Source: Candidatus Rifleibacteriota bacterium
GTDB taxonomy: Bacteria > Muiribacteriota > Ozemobacteria > Ozemobacterales > Ozemobacteraceae
Reading direction: 5' to 3'
DNA: 64,000 nucleotides
NCBI GenBank assembly: GCA_012517355.1
Contig: JAAYVD010000123.1
Span: 108,154-172,153, forward strand
In this document: one piece after another, positions 8,624-16,675 of the stretch
Position numbering within the stretch: the first letter of the stretch is position 1
Layout: every line of letters begins with the position of its first letter
The notes under the pieces: generated by a model
Database searches by the model: none
Seen by the model: the letters and a program-made list of their open reading frames with translations, nothing else
What the model was told of the DNA's origin: nothing
Translations under genes and position numbers: made by a program

Positions 8624-8650
8624 AAAAAACTGCCGAAGAACCTTCGGCAG
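8624..8650 (-). terminator. Terminator-like hairpin just before dehydrogenase copy 1
   Basis: On the minus strand a perfect 9-bp stem (8630-8638 with 8642-8650) with a 3-base loop is followed by six T residues, then by the Shine-Dalgarno sequence and start codon about 15 bases later. The same arrangement precedes copy 2. The position suggests a leader attenuator rather than the end of a gene, since the nearest upstream stop is 510 bases away. Confidence 0.65.
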
Positions 8651-8808
8651 CGCAGGGGTCGTGGGATCCGGCCCCCAAGGGGCGGGGTACCCGGTCCGGT
8701 CGATTCCCCCGTTCCATTCCCCTCACCATAGCAAATTCGGCCGGGGGGGGAAAGCCAAAAAGGTGTGACCTTGGCCAAAGTCCCTGGAACCCAGGATGTG
8801 CGGGAGGA

Positions 8809-8893
8809 GGCCCCTTTGCAGTGCGCGAAACGCGGGTTTCGCGCCGCCATCCATGGCGGCAAGGGGGCAGTTCCGGCCTCGTGCCGGTCGGGA
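8809..8893 (+). repeat. Double-hairpin repeat, family 1, copy A
   Basis: One of eight copies. A GCGCGAAAC/GTTTCGCGC hairpin (about 8823-8843) is followed by a CCGCCAT/ATGGCGG hairpin (8844-8859), all enclosed by an outer stem formed from a CCCCTTTGC arm and a GCAAGGGGG arm. A GGCCTCGTGCCGGTCGG tail follows. The structure resembles REP/BIME elements. Confidence 0.75.
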
Positions 8894-8970
8894 ACCGGGA
8901 AGGGGGTGAAGGGGAAGGCGAAAGGCGAGACACGCGTCCTCGTGAACTCTGGCACCCCTGGTTGAACGCT

Positions 8971-9123
8971 CGACAATCCAGCATTTCGGCCGATGCATCC
9001 ATCCACGTTCATCATCCACCCATCGATGCTGATGGCGCAGATCGTGCTGGCGACTTCCTTCGCCATTCCCCCCATTCCTCCCTTTCCCCTGCCGCCCTCG
9101 AGGTTTCTGCGGAAATGCGGAAG
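8971..9123 (+). repeat. Dispersed repeat, family 2, copy 1
   Basis: About 150 bp shared with 37414-37557 (inverted), 37632-37757 and 48234-48357. Key shared words are CATCCACCCATCGAT, GATCGTGCTGGCGAC and TTCGCCATT, followed by a pyrimidine-rich run and CGAGGTTT. Confidence 0.75.
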
Positions 9124-9159
9124 TCCCGAAAGTTCGTCGGGCGGGTGGCGCAGACCGGG

Positions 9160-10539
9160 TCAGGTGGTGGTGTCCGGGGGGGGCAGCAGGCGGAACTTCT
9201 TGAGGCGGTCGTAGAGGACGGTACGGGGCAGGCCGAGGAGGCGGGCGGCCTGGCCGATGTTGCCCCCGCAGGCGGTCATGGCTTTGGTGATCTCCTGGCG
9301 CTCGAGAGCCTCGACCTTCTCGCGCAGGCCCAGGGCCGGCGACGGGGTCTCCGGCCGGGAAGGGGCTTTCCAGGCGCGGACCTGGCGGGAGCCGGCCACG
9401 ACGAGGCGCTCCATCTCGTAGCGGAGTTCGCGCACGTTCCCCGGCCACAGGTCGGCCTGGAGGGCGCTGACCGCCTCGGCTCCGAGGGTCGGGCGGGATC
9501 GGGCGTGGATCTTCGCGTAGAAATCCAGGAAATGGCCGGCCAGCAGGGGGATGTCCTCCGGCCGATCCCGCAGGGGGGGCAGGTCGAGACGCAGGACGTT
9601 CAGCCGGTAGAACAGGTCTTCGCGGAACCCACCCTGTCTGACCAGTTCCTCGAGCGGGCGGTTGGTGGCAGCCAGGATCCGCGCCTGGGCGTGCAACGTC
9701 TTCTCCCCGCCCACCCGGCGGAACTCGCCGGTCTCGAGGACCCGCAGGAGCTTGGCCTGGATGGCTGGCGACAGGCCGGCGACCTCGTCGAGGAAGATGG
9801 TGCCCGTGGCCGCCTGTTCGAAGCATCCTTTGCGGCTCTCGAAGGCGCCGGTGAAGGCGCCCTTGACGTGGCCGAACAGCTCGCTGTCGGAGAGCGTGTC
9901 CGGCAGGCCGCCCATGTTCACGGCCAGGAAGGGCTGATCGTGCTGCAGGGACAGGCGGTGCAGGGCCTGGGCGGCCAGTTCCTGGCCGGTGCCGGTCTCG
10001 CCGATGATCAGGACCGGGCTGTGGGTCGGCGCGAACGTGGCGATCTGCCGGAACAGGTCCTGCATGGGGGCCGACCGGCCGATCAGGCCGTGGAATCCGG
10101 TTTCCTGGCCCAGCAGTTCGGTCACCCGTTCTTGCAGGGAGTCCTTTTCCCTGGTCAGCTGCCGGTGGGCGACCGCGCGCTGGAGGGTGAAGCGGAGGAT
10201 CTCCATCTCGAGGGGCTTCTCGAGGAAGTCGTAGGCGCCCGCCTTCATGGCCTCGACGGCGAGGGTGATGGTACCGTGCCCGGTCATGACGATGACAGGC
10301 TGGTCACAGCCCTTCTGTTGAAGGAGTTTCAGGAACTCGATGCCGTCCATCCCCTCCATCCGCACGTCGACCACCAGGCAGTCGGTGGTGGCCAACCCGG
10401 GGTGGGCCAGGGCGTCCTCCGCGGAGGGGCAGGCGGTCACGCGGTAGCCGAAAAGGGACAGTTGCTGAACGAGGGCCTCCCGGATGGCCGGGTCGTCGTC
10501 GACGACCAGCAGGCTGGCCCGCGGTTCAGCCGGTGGCAT
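9160..10539 (-). CDS. NtrC-type sigma-54-dependent response regulator
   Basis: A 459-aa protein with three domains in order. The receiver (8-125) has phospho-acceptor Asp58, Asp14/15 and Lys108. The AAA+ sigma-54 activator domain (150-385) has GAFTGA (228-233) for contacting sigma-54 and Walker B TIFLDE (247-252). A Fis-type helix-turn-helix lies at 416-450. The Walker A motif reads GETGTGQE: Gln186 stands where Lys is near-universal, by a single codon change (CAG), so ATP binding may be impaired. The start overlaps the kinase gene by 14 bases. It is the obvious partner of the sigma-54 promoter at 16676-16691 and recalls BkdR, the sigma-54 activator of the Bacillus branched-chain acid (ptb-bcd-buk) operon. 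Confidence 0.9.
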   Translation of the reverse strand: MPPAEPRASLLVVDDDPAIREALVQQLSLFGYRVTACPSAEDALAHPGLATTDCLVVDVRMEGMDGIEFLKLLQQKGCDQPVIVMTGHGTITLAVEAMKAGAYDFLEKPLEMEILRFTLQRAVAHRQLTREKDSLQERVTELLGQETGFHGLIGRSAPMQDLFRQIATFAPTHSPVLIIGETGTGQELAAQALHRLSLQHDQPFLAVNMGGLPDTLSDSELFGHVKGAFTGAFESRKGCFEQAATGTIFLDEVAGLSPAIQAKLLRVLETGEFRRVGGEKTLHAQARILAATNRPLEELVRQGGFREDLFYRLNVLRLDLPPLRDRPEDIPLLAGHFLDFYAKIHARSRPTLGAEAVSALQADLWPGNVRELRYEMERLVVAGSRQVRAWKAPSRPETPSPALGLREKVEALERQEITKAMTACGGNIGQAARLLGLPRTVLYDRLKKFRLLPPPDTTT

Positions 10540-12442
10540 GGGTCGCCTCCTCGAGCCGGGGAAGGGTCAGGGTGAAGGTGGCCCCGCCACCGGGAATGCC
10601 CCTGGCGGTCAGGGTGCCGCCGTGGTCGCGGACGATGCGCCGGCTGATGACCAGGCCGAGGCCGGTGCCTTCCCCCGGCGCCTTGGTGGTGAAGAACGGG
10701 TGGAACAGTTTTTCGGCCATGGCAGGATCGAAGCCGGTTCCGGAGTCCGTGATGTTCGTGCGGACGCTTCCGCCCAGGCTTTCGACGGTGATCCCGACCC
10801 GTCGGGCGGGCTGGCCGCGGACGCTGTCGCGGGCGTTGTTCAGCAGGTTGAGCAGCACCTGTTCGAGACGCAGGGGTTCCACCGACACCCGGACGGGGTC
10901 GGCGGGGAACGCGGTGACGACCTCGATTCCCTCCCGTTGGAAACTGCCGGCGAGGAAATCGAGCACCTGGCGGACGAGGGCCGGCCAGTCCACCGGCTCC
11001 CGCTGGAACTCGGATTTGCGGGCCAGGGACCTGATCTCGGTCATGATGCGGGTGGCGCGGTCGACCTGTTGGACGATGCGCTGGAGGTTGTCGGCGACGA
11101 TGGCCTTCCCGTCGGGCTGGCCGAGCAGCTGGGCAGCCGTCTGGGCGAACGTCTTGATGGCGCAGAGCGGCTGGTTGAGTTCGTGGGCGACCCCGGTGGC
11201 CATCTCGCCGATGGCGGCGAGGCGGGAGGAGTGGATCAGCTCTTCGGTGCGGCGGTTGAGGCGGTCGGCGGCCAGCCGGCGTTCGTGGATGCGGGCGATC
11301 CGCTCGGCGAGGTTGCCGAGAAAGGCATTGTCGAGGCAGGGGTGGGAGTGAGCGCCGCCGAAGGGGGTGGCGCCGCAGGAGCCGAGGCGCAGGTGGCCGA
11401 GCTGTTGACCCTGGGCGAGGATGGGAACCTCGCTGACCGGGTGGGAGGCATCGAGCTGGAACGCGGTGAAGCGACGCGGGTGCAGGGCGAGCACCACCGG
11501 CCGCTTTCCGTGGACCGGGCAGCTGCGGGAGATGATGTCGACGACCCGCGACAGGAGGTCGTCGAGATGGCCGTCCTCCTTTTCCATTTCCTGCGAGATC
11601 AGAAAGAGGGTTTCGAGCTGCTTGGCGCGCAGTTCGAGGGCGGTCTGGGCCTGCCGGTGGCCGGTGATGTCGATGGCCACGATGGCGACCGAGGCGACCG
11701 ATCCGCCGGGATCGATCACCGGAAAGAAATGGTTGAGAAAGAGGCGGTTGTCGCGGGTGTCCTCGAAGATGACCGCCTGGCGGGTCCGGATGGACTCTGC
11801 CAGCCGCCGCCGCCTGGCTGCCGCGATGGCGGGCGGGAAGGTGGCGAAAAGGTCCTGGCCACGTGCCTCCTCCTTGGTCAGCCCGAACCGGCGGGCGGCG
11901 GTCGCGTTGACGGCGAGGACGCGGCCGGCGGGGTCGACCAGGAGGACGGCGTCGGGCTGGGCGTCCAGCATGACCCGCCAGCGGGCCTCCTGTTCCTGCA
12001 GCTTGCGTTGCAACCGCCACCGTTCGGTGTCGTCGAGGATCACGCCCCGGATGCCGGCCAACCGCCCCCGGCGCCGGAGCGGCGAGGAGTGGATGAGCAC
12101 GGGGTAGGTGCGGCCGTCCCGGCATCGGAACATGTACGAAGAGAAACCCAGGTCGGCCCCGCCCATGATGGTGACGATGTTGGACCGGCATCGCTCACGG
12201 TCCTCGGGCGCGATCAGGTCCAGGGCGGGGAGGCCCCGGATCGTTTCCTCGGTGTACCCGACGCGTTCGGGATGGGTGAACAGGGTCAGCCGCCCGTGCC
12301 GGTCCATTTCGTAGATCATCTCCGGCAGGGCCATGACCAGTTCCCGGAACCGGTCGATGGTGGGAGGGGAGGGCTTCCGCACGCGGGTCTCCTCGGATGG
12401 GCTGCGCCGGCCTTCCAGTCGGCCGGGTTTCCGCGTCTCCAT
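10526..12442 (-). CDS. Cytoplasmic PAS sensor histidine kinase
   Basis: A 638-aa soluble kinase with no membrane segment. There are two PAS domains (about 33-140 and 152-262), a GAF-like region (about 275-395), a HisKA domain with phospho-acceptor His420 in GVAHELNQPL, and a HATPase domain with the N box NLLNNARDS (532-540), G1 DSGTG (566-570) and G2 GEGTGLGL (590-597). The layout is NtrB-like. The start is uncertain: ATG at 12442 lacks a good ribosome binding site and in-frame alternatives lie just downstream. It overlaps the response regulator, so the pair is co-translated. Lying between the two dehydrogenase/kinase-fusion copies, it probably reads a cytoplasmic signal for that pathway. Confidence 0.88.
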   Translation of the reverse strand: METRKPGRLEGRRSPSEETRVRKPSPPTIDRFRELVMALPEMIYEMDRHGRLTLFTHPERVGYTEETIRGLPALDLIAPEDRERCRSNIVTIMGGADLGFSSYMFRCRDGRTYPVLIHSSPLRRRGRLAGIRGVILDDTERWRLQRKLQEQEARWRVMLDAQPDAVLLVDPAGRVLAVNATAARRFGLTKEEARGQDLFATFPPAIAAARRRRLAESIRTRQAVIFEDTRDNRLFLNHFFPVIDPGGSVASVAIVAIDITGHRQAQTALELRAKQLETLFLISQEMEKEDGHLDDLLSRVVDIISRSCPVHGKRPVVLALHPRRFTAFQLDASHPVSEVPILAQGQQLGHLRLGSCGATPFGGAHSHPCLDNAFLGNLAERIARIHERRLAADRLNRRTEELIHSSRLAAIGEMATGVAHELNQPLCAIKTFAQTAAQLLGQPDGKAIVADNLQRIVQQVDRATRIMTEIRSLARKSEFQREPVDWPALVRQVLDFLAGSFQREGIEVVTAFPADPVRVSVEPLRLEQVLLNLLNNARDSVRGQPARRVGITVESLGGSVRTNITDSGTGFDPAMAEKLFHPFFTTKAPGEGTGLGLVISRRIVRDHGGTLTARGIPGGGATFTLTLPRLEEATHATG

Positions 12443-12453
12443 GATCGGGGAAG

Positions 12454-12482
12454 GCCCGCCGGCTGTCAAGGAGCCGGCGGGT
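12454..12482 (-). other. Hairpin between kinase fusion copy 2 and the histidine kinase gene
   Basis: Ten to eleven base pairs (12454-12464 with 12472-12482) close a 7-base loop. No T run follows on the minus strand, so it is more likely an mRNA processing or stability element than a terminator. Confidence 0.4.
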
Positions 12483-12495
12483 CGCCTCGTCCGGA

Positions 12496-14526
12496 TCAGC
12501 CGTTGGCGGCCGTGGCGGCCTTCCCCTCGGTCACGGGATTGACGAGGAAGGCGTCCTTCAGGAAGGTCTGGCTCAGCTTGAGGCCGAGGGCCTTGGCGGT
12601 CTCGCTGTTGACCACGGTGCGGGCAGCCGGGTTCTTGGGAATGGGTTTGCCCGACGGGTTGGCCCCTTCCAGGATCTCTACGCCGATCTGGGCTCCACGG
12701 CGACAGAGTTCGTCCCAATCGGCGATGCGGCCCACCAGGCCGCCGCGCCGGATGACGGACTCGAGAGCGCAGAGGGTCGGGAAGGTGCGCACGATGGGGA
12801 GCAGGGCTTGTTCGTCGGCGGCAGCGGTGGTGGTGTCGGAGGGCAGGAAGACGGCCTGCGCCTTCTGGGCCCGGAACTGCTCGGCGGCGGCGGCCAGGTC
12901 GGCCGGGGAGCGGACGTCGACGGGGATCACCTCGAATCCCTGCCGGGCTGCCACCTCGCGCACCTCGTCGAGCTGGATCTCGGACTGCAGCTCGCCGGAC
13001 TTGTAGACCACGCCGAGGCGCTTCAGTTTCGGCACCAGGGGCTCGAGGGCGGTGGTGAGCTGCTCGGCGACGTCGACCCGGTAGCAGTTGCCGGCGATGT
13101 TGTTCCCCGAGCCCGCGTAGCTGGCCGCCAGGCCCATCACCACCGGGTCGAAGCAGGCCACGCAGACCACCGGCACTTCGCGGTTTTTCAGGTACATCTT
13201 GGCGGCGGCGGCGGCCGGGGAGCCGATGGCGACGATCAGGTCGGGGCGGCGGCCCACGAGCTCGTCGGTCACCTCGTGCATTTTCCCCGGGTCGCCGTGG
13301 CAGTTGCGGATGACGATCTCCAGGTTCTCGTCCTGCTGGCGGAAGCGGTATCCGGCCTCCTTCAGCTTGGCCTCGATATTCTGGACGGCCCGTTCATACT
13401 CGAACAGCGACTCGGAATAGTAGATGCCGATCGTCTTCTTCTGGGCGTCGTAGACCTTGGCCGCCTCCTCGCCACGCAGGACGCGCAGCCCGCCCTGGGC
13501 CAGGGCGCCGAGTTCGTCCTCGCCGGGGTAGCGCAGCACCTTGCCCAGGAACGAAACTCGCTCCTCGATCCAGGTCGGGACGAGCTTGGCGTGGGCCACC
13601 CCGCCGGTCAGGATGATGGCGTCGATCTTCCCGGAGAGAGCCACGGCCCGGGCCCCGATTTCGACGGCGATCTGGTAGGCCATCGCCTCGAGAACGAGCT
13701 TGGCCTTGTTGTTGCCGGCCTTGACCATGGCCTCCACCTCGCTGACGTTGTTCGTGCCGAGGTAGCTGACCAGGCCGCCGCCCCCCACGACCTTGCGGGT
13801 GATGGTCTTCTTGTCGTATTTCCCCGAGAAGCACATGTCGATCAGCGGCAGCAGGGGAACCGACCCCGACCGCTCAGGGGTGAAGGGCCCCTCCGAGATG
13901 CCGTGGTTGACCTCGATGGCGCGGCCCTTGCGCAGGGCGGCCACGGTGACGCCCCCGCCCAGGTGGGCGACGATCAGGTTCAGGTCTTCGAGCTTCTTGC
14001 CCATGTCCTTGGCCGCCTTGCGGGCGACGGCCCGGATGTTGAGGGCATGGAAGGTGCTCAAGCGTGGAATGTCGGCCATTCCCGAGAAGCGGGAGATGGG
14101 GTCGAACTCGTCGACCGCGACGGGGTCGACGATGAAGGAGGGGATGGAGTAGTCCCAGCCGATGCCGTAGGCGAGAACGCCGCCCAGGTTGGAGGCGTGC
14201 TGGCCCTGGTAGCCGATGCGCAGGTCGGCGATCATGTGCTGGTCAACGCGGTAGGTGCCGCTCTCCATGGGCCGGAGGAGGCCGCCGCGGCCCACCACGG
14301 CGTGAAAGGTGTTCAGGTCGTAGCCCGCGCCCTTGAGGAAGGCGATGATCTCGCGCTTGCGGAACTCGTACTGGTCCCAGATCTTGTCATACTTCTCGAG
14401 CTCGGTGGCGCTGTGCCGGAGGGTCTTTTCACACTTGCAGATCTCGTTCTCGAAGATGCCGAGCTTGGTGGAGGTGGAGCCGGGGTTGATGATCAGGAGC
14501 AGGTGTTTCTTCTGGTCGGCGGTCAT
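12496..14526 (-). CDS. buk: Butyrate kinase fused to an ABC substrate-binding domain, copy 2
   Basis: A 676-aa paralogue of the copy at 5509-7527 with the same two domains and closely similar sequence throughout. Kinase motifs are INPGSTSTK, VAHLGGGVTVAA, GPFTPERSG, LTGGVA and YPGEDE. The binding domain shows VAIGSPAAAAA, CFDPVVMGL and GSGNNIAGN. Again there is no signal peptide or linker signal sequence. The ATG at 14526 overlaps the dehydrogenase stop by four bases, exactly as in copy 1, so the gene pair was duplicated as a unit. The kinase half should make or consume acyl phosphate; the role of the fused binding domain, perhaps allosteric sensing of a metabolite, is inference. Confidence 0.88.
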   Translation of the reverse strand: MTADQKKHLLLIINPGSTSTKLGIFENEICKCEKTLRHSATELEKYDKIWDQYEFRKREIIAFLKGAGYDLNTFHAVVGRGGLLRPMESGTYRVDQHMIADLRIGYQGQHASNLGGVLAYGIGWDYSIPSFIVDPVAVDEFDPISRFSGMADIPRLSTFHALNIRAVARKAAKDMGKKLEDLNLIVAHLGGGVTVAALRKGRAIEVNHGISEGPFTPERSGSVPLLPLIDMCFSGKYDKKTITRKVVGGGGLVSYLGTNNVSEVEAMVKAGNNKAKLVLEAMAYQIAVEIGARAVALSGKIDAIILTGGVAHAKLVPTWIEERVSFLGKVLRYPGEDELGALAQGGLRVLRGEEAAKVYDAQKKTIGIYYSESLFEYERAVQNIEAKLKEAGYRFRQQDENLEIVIRNCHGDPGKMHEVTDELVGRRPDLIVAIGSPAAAAAKMYLKNREVPVVCVACFDPVVMGLAASYAGSGNNIAGNCYRVDVAEQLTTALEPLVPKLKRLGVVYKSGELQSEIQLDEVREVAARQGFEVIPVDVRSPADLAAAAEQFRAQKAQAVFLPSDTTTAAADEQALLPIVRTFPTLCALESVIRRGGLVGRIADWDELCRRGAQIGVEILEGANPSGKPIPKNPAARTVVNSETAKALGLKLSQTFLKDAFLVNPVTEGKAATAANG

Positions 14527-15605
14527 TTCGCTTCCTCCCACAGGGTTTCCCGGTGACCGATCCGGCCCATGGCGGTCAGGCGGTCCCAGGCCATCCGCAT
14601 GGCGGCGCGCAGCGGGGCCTCCTTGGCTTCGCGGGCGGCTTCCAGCAGGGCGACGGTGCGGTGGTAGATCTCTCCCACCGCGCTCTGCAGCAGGGCTGTC
14701 GACAGTTTCTTGAGTTCGTGGTCGGCCTGGATCAGTTCGCCGGCATCGATGAGGAAATGGGGAGTATAGACGATTCCCCGCTTCAGCAGCAGGTCGCCGG
14801 CCTCGACGTCGGGCAGGATGTTGCTGGCGCCGCCGGCGATGACCTTGCAGCGGAGCTGGTCGATGGTGCGATGGTCGACGAGGTTGCCCAGGGCGCAGGG
14901 GACGATGATGTCGCACTTGGCGCCGCGGACTTCGTCAGGACGGAGCATGACGATGTCGGGGTGGGCATCCTGGATGTTCTTGATCTTGTCGTAGTTGCGA
15001 TCGGTGATGAGGATTTTCGCCTTGGCGGCGGCCAGCAGCTTGACCAGGCTGGAACCCAGCCGGCCGGCGCCCTGCACCAGGCAGGTGACCCCTTCCAGGC
15101 TGGCCTGGCCGAAAACGACCTTGGCGGTGGCCTTGATGCCGTGCATCACCCCTTCGGCCGTCACCTGCGTGGGATCGGCGATGCCGCCATACGCTTCGGG
15201 AAGGGCGTAGACGTAGCCGGTTTCCCGGTGGATGTTGCGCAGGTCGCGGCTGTCGGTGCCGACCTCCATGGTGACCAGGAGCTGGCCGCCCAGGCGGTTG
15301 ACGAACCGGCCGAAGGCGCGGAACAGCGCTTCGGTCTTGGCCTGGGGCGGACCCCAGAGGACGGCGGCGCCGCCGCCCAGGTCGCAGTCGGCGAGGGCGG
15401 CGCGCAGGGTCATTTCCTGGGCGAGGTCGATCGCGTCTTTCAGAACCTCGTCCTGGTTGGCATAGTCGAGCATGCGGACGCCGCCGATGGCGGGGCCGAG
15501 ACGGGTGTTGTGGATGGCCACCACCGCCCGCAGGCCGACCGCCTCGTCGCGGAAGAAGATCAGCTGCTCGAGGCCGCCCTGCTTGATGATCGCAAACGTA
15601 TCCAT
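14523..15605 (-). CDS. Leucine dehydrogenase-like protein lacking catalytic lysines, copy 2
   Basis: A 360-aa paralogue of 7524-8606, the same length and collinear. The Rossmann GAGRLG motif and VPCALG are intact. The same three active-site changes occur: Arg68 (EMTLR), Ala80 (LGGGAAVLW) and Glu114 (TMEVGT). Independent retention of all three in both paralogues argues that the changes are functional and not decay. A GGAA-type ribosome binding site precedes the ATG, and a strong terminator-like hairpin lies immediately upstream of that. It is translationally coupled to kinase fusion copy 2. Confidence 0.85.
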   Translation of the reverse strand: MDTFAIIKQGGLEQLIFFRDEAVGLRAVVAIHNTRLGPAIGGVRMLDYANQDEVLKDAIDLAQEMTLRAALADCDLGGGAAVLWGPPQAKTEALFRAFGRFVNRLGGQLLVTMEVGTDSRDLRNIHRETGYVYALPEAYGGIADPTQVTAEGVMHGIKATAKVVFGQASLEGVTCLVQGAGRLGSSLVKLLAAAKAKILITDRNYDKIKNIQDAHPDIVMLRPDEVRGAKCDIIVPCALGNLVDHRTIDQLRCKVIAGGASNILPDVEAGDLLLKRGIVYTPHFLIDAGELIQADHELKKLSTALLQSAVGEIYHRTVALLEAAREAKEAPLRAAMRMAWDRLTAMGRIGHRETLWEEAK

Positions 15606-15620
15606 GATGGGTTCCTTTCG

Positions 15621-15652
15621 AAAAAGCCTGCCGAAGCGGACTTCGGCAGGCT
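15621..15652 (-). terminator. Terminator/attenuator between the small genes and dehydrogenase copy 2
   Basis: On the minus strand a perfect 12-bp stem (15625-15636 with 15641-15652), a 4-base loop and a T run lie between the stop of the 102-aa gene and the dehydrogenase ribosome binding site. It shares its CTGCCGAAG core with the hairpin at 8630-8650. It probably makes the small genes more highly expressed than the downstream enzymes, or acts as a regulated attenuator. Confidence 0.8.
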
Positions 15653-15674
15653 CAGACCTTTCGTGGGGGCAGGA

Positions 15675-15983
15675 TCAATACTCGTGATTGAGGACGAACT
15701 GCTGGACCATCCGGTCCTTGTCGTACCAGACGACCAGATCCTTGGCCCGGGTGAAGGAGGTGACGATGTTCAGCCAGTCGCCTTCCTTGAATTCCTTGTA
15801 GACCACCTCGTTGTTTTCGGTGGTGATCAGGCAGGCATTGTGGCGGGTCTTGGAGTTGTGGTAGAAGCGCACGTTCTTGGCGCGGCTGCTGGTCAGGGGG
15901 CCGGTCTCGCGCTTGCCCTTGAAGGCATCACGGGCGCCATCCAGTTCCTTCTCGAGATCGGACACTTTCATGTTCTGTGCCAT
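15675..15983 (-). CDS. Small protein of unknown family, paralogue of 16049-16354
   Basis: A 102-aa hydrophilic protein that I do not recognise. It shares with its neighbour VRFYHNSKTRHN, VYKEFKE, DWLNI, VWYDK and a C-terminal QQF.L.H.Y. The N-terminal 20 residues (VSDLEKELDGARDAF) look helical; the rest alternates like a small beta barrel or ferredoxin-like fold. There is no signal peptide and no cysteine pair. The start ATG at 15983 has GGGAG about 11 bases upstream; an in-frame ATG four codons later is possible. It lies in the sigma-54-driven operon before dehydrogenase copy 2. Confidence 0.8.
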   Translation of the reverse strand: MAQNMKVSDLEKELDGARDAFKGKRETGPLTSSRAKNVRFYHNSKTRHNACLITTENNEVVYKEFKEGDWLNIVTSFTRAKDLVVWYDKDRMVQQFVLNHEY

Positions 15984-16048
15984 GGTTTCAGATTCTCCCT
16001 TTCTTTCGTTGAGTCAGGCGGATCAGGACGCTAGGCGTCGTTGGATGA

Positions 16049-16354
16049 TCAGTAGTCGTGGGACAGGATGAACTGCTGGACGATCTTGTTCTTGTCGTAC
16101 CAGACGGCCACGTTTTTCACGCGGGTGAAGGTGGCGGTGATGTTCAGCCAGTCGGCCTCCTTGAATTCCTTGTACACGGTCTGACCGTTGTCCAGGGTCA
16201 TGAGGATGCCGTTGTGGCGGGTCTTTGAATTGTGGTAGAAGCGGACCGTCTTGAGCCAGCCACCCTGCATCTCCTCGCTCTTGCGGCGATCCTTGAAGGC
16301 TTCACGGGCGCCTTCCAGTTCCTTTTCGATCTCGGTGACGTTGATCTTGGACAT
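16049..16354 (-). CDS. Small protein of unknown family, paralogue of 15675-15983
   Basis: A 101-aa protein about half identical by eye to the next gene, with the same conserved words and the same C-terminal aromatic ending (HDY versus HEY). The start at 16354 is chosen for its strong AAGGAGGAA ribosome binding site and because the N-terminus then aligns with the paralogue. It begins with a helical segment, VTEIEKELEGAREAF. Function is unknown. Conservation of a duplicated pair next to a duplicated enzyme pair suggests that the two proteins work with the two enzyme sets. Confidence 0.82.
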   Translation of the reverse strand: MSKINVTEIEKELEGAREAFKDRRKSEEMQGGWLKTVRFYHNSKTRHNGILMTLDNGQTVYKEFKEADWLNITATFTRVKNVAVWYDKNKIVQQFILSHDY

Positions 16355-16401
16355 CCAAGTTCCTCCTTGTGTATTGGTCGGCGGGGGGGAACCCCGCAGA
16401 T

Positions 16402-16599
16402 TCACCAGAGGGAGCGCACGTCGAGGGTTCCCGGCGGGCCGGGCGTCTCGGCATTTTCGAGGACCAGTTTGAGGTGCAGGACGAGGGCGTCGCCCTCCTT
16501 GCGGAACAGGTGCCGGGGAAGACGGATCACCAGCTCATCCTGGGACGAACCCGCCTCCGGGTGGGTCGGCCAGGGCTGGCCGGCTTGACCTTGGGACAT
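16402..16599 (-). CDS. Putative 65-aa protein, first gene of the sigma-54 operon
   Basis: A short ORF ending 47 bases before the next small gene and preceded by GGAGG four bases from the ATG. The middle (DELVIRLPRHLF, then DALVLHLKLVLE) reads like two amphipathic beta strands with charged flanks. It is the first ORF after the sigma-54 promoter. No family is recognised. The strong ribosome binding site and position support it, but coding is not proven. Confidence 0.55.
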   Translation of the reverse strand: MSQGQAGQPWPTHPEAGSSQDELVIRLPRHLFRKEGDALVLHLKLVLENAETPGPPGTLDVRSLW

Positions 16600-16675
16600 T
16601 CATCCTCCTCCCATTCCCCGGCGGTCATTCTGTTCCCGATTTCGTGGCGGGACCTCCTGGGGACTTCCCCCGAAA

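Larger units (their letters stand above)
8651..9159. other. Leader/intergenic region before dehydrogenase copy 1
   Basis: With the hairpin, this is a 553-bp gene-free stretch. It contains one copy of each dispersed repeat family (8809-8893 and 8971-9123). No consensus sigma-54 promoter for copy 1 was found on the minus strand here. An imperfect half-site resembling the upstream activator sequences lies near 9118-9130. Confidence 0.5.

Noticed and set aside
8723..8770. Sigma-54-like element before dehydrogenase copy 1 (TTTGCT with GGCC upstream)
   Set aside because: GG and GC are 8 rather than 10 bases apart, so it does not fit the strict spacing.
8950..8972. TGGCAC...TTGAA on the plus strand resembling a sigma-54 promoter
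   Set aside because: The -12 GC is missing and no plus-strand gene follows.
7528..9075. Upstream extension of the kinase fusion frame through the dehydrogenase gene (1,188 codons)
   Set aside because: The extra N-terminal part is out-of-frame dehydrogenase sequence; conserved MSGEKTFRLLVINPGS begins at 7527 with ATGA coupling.
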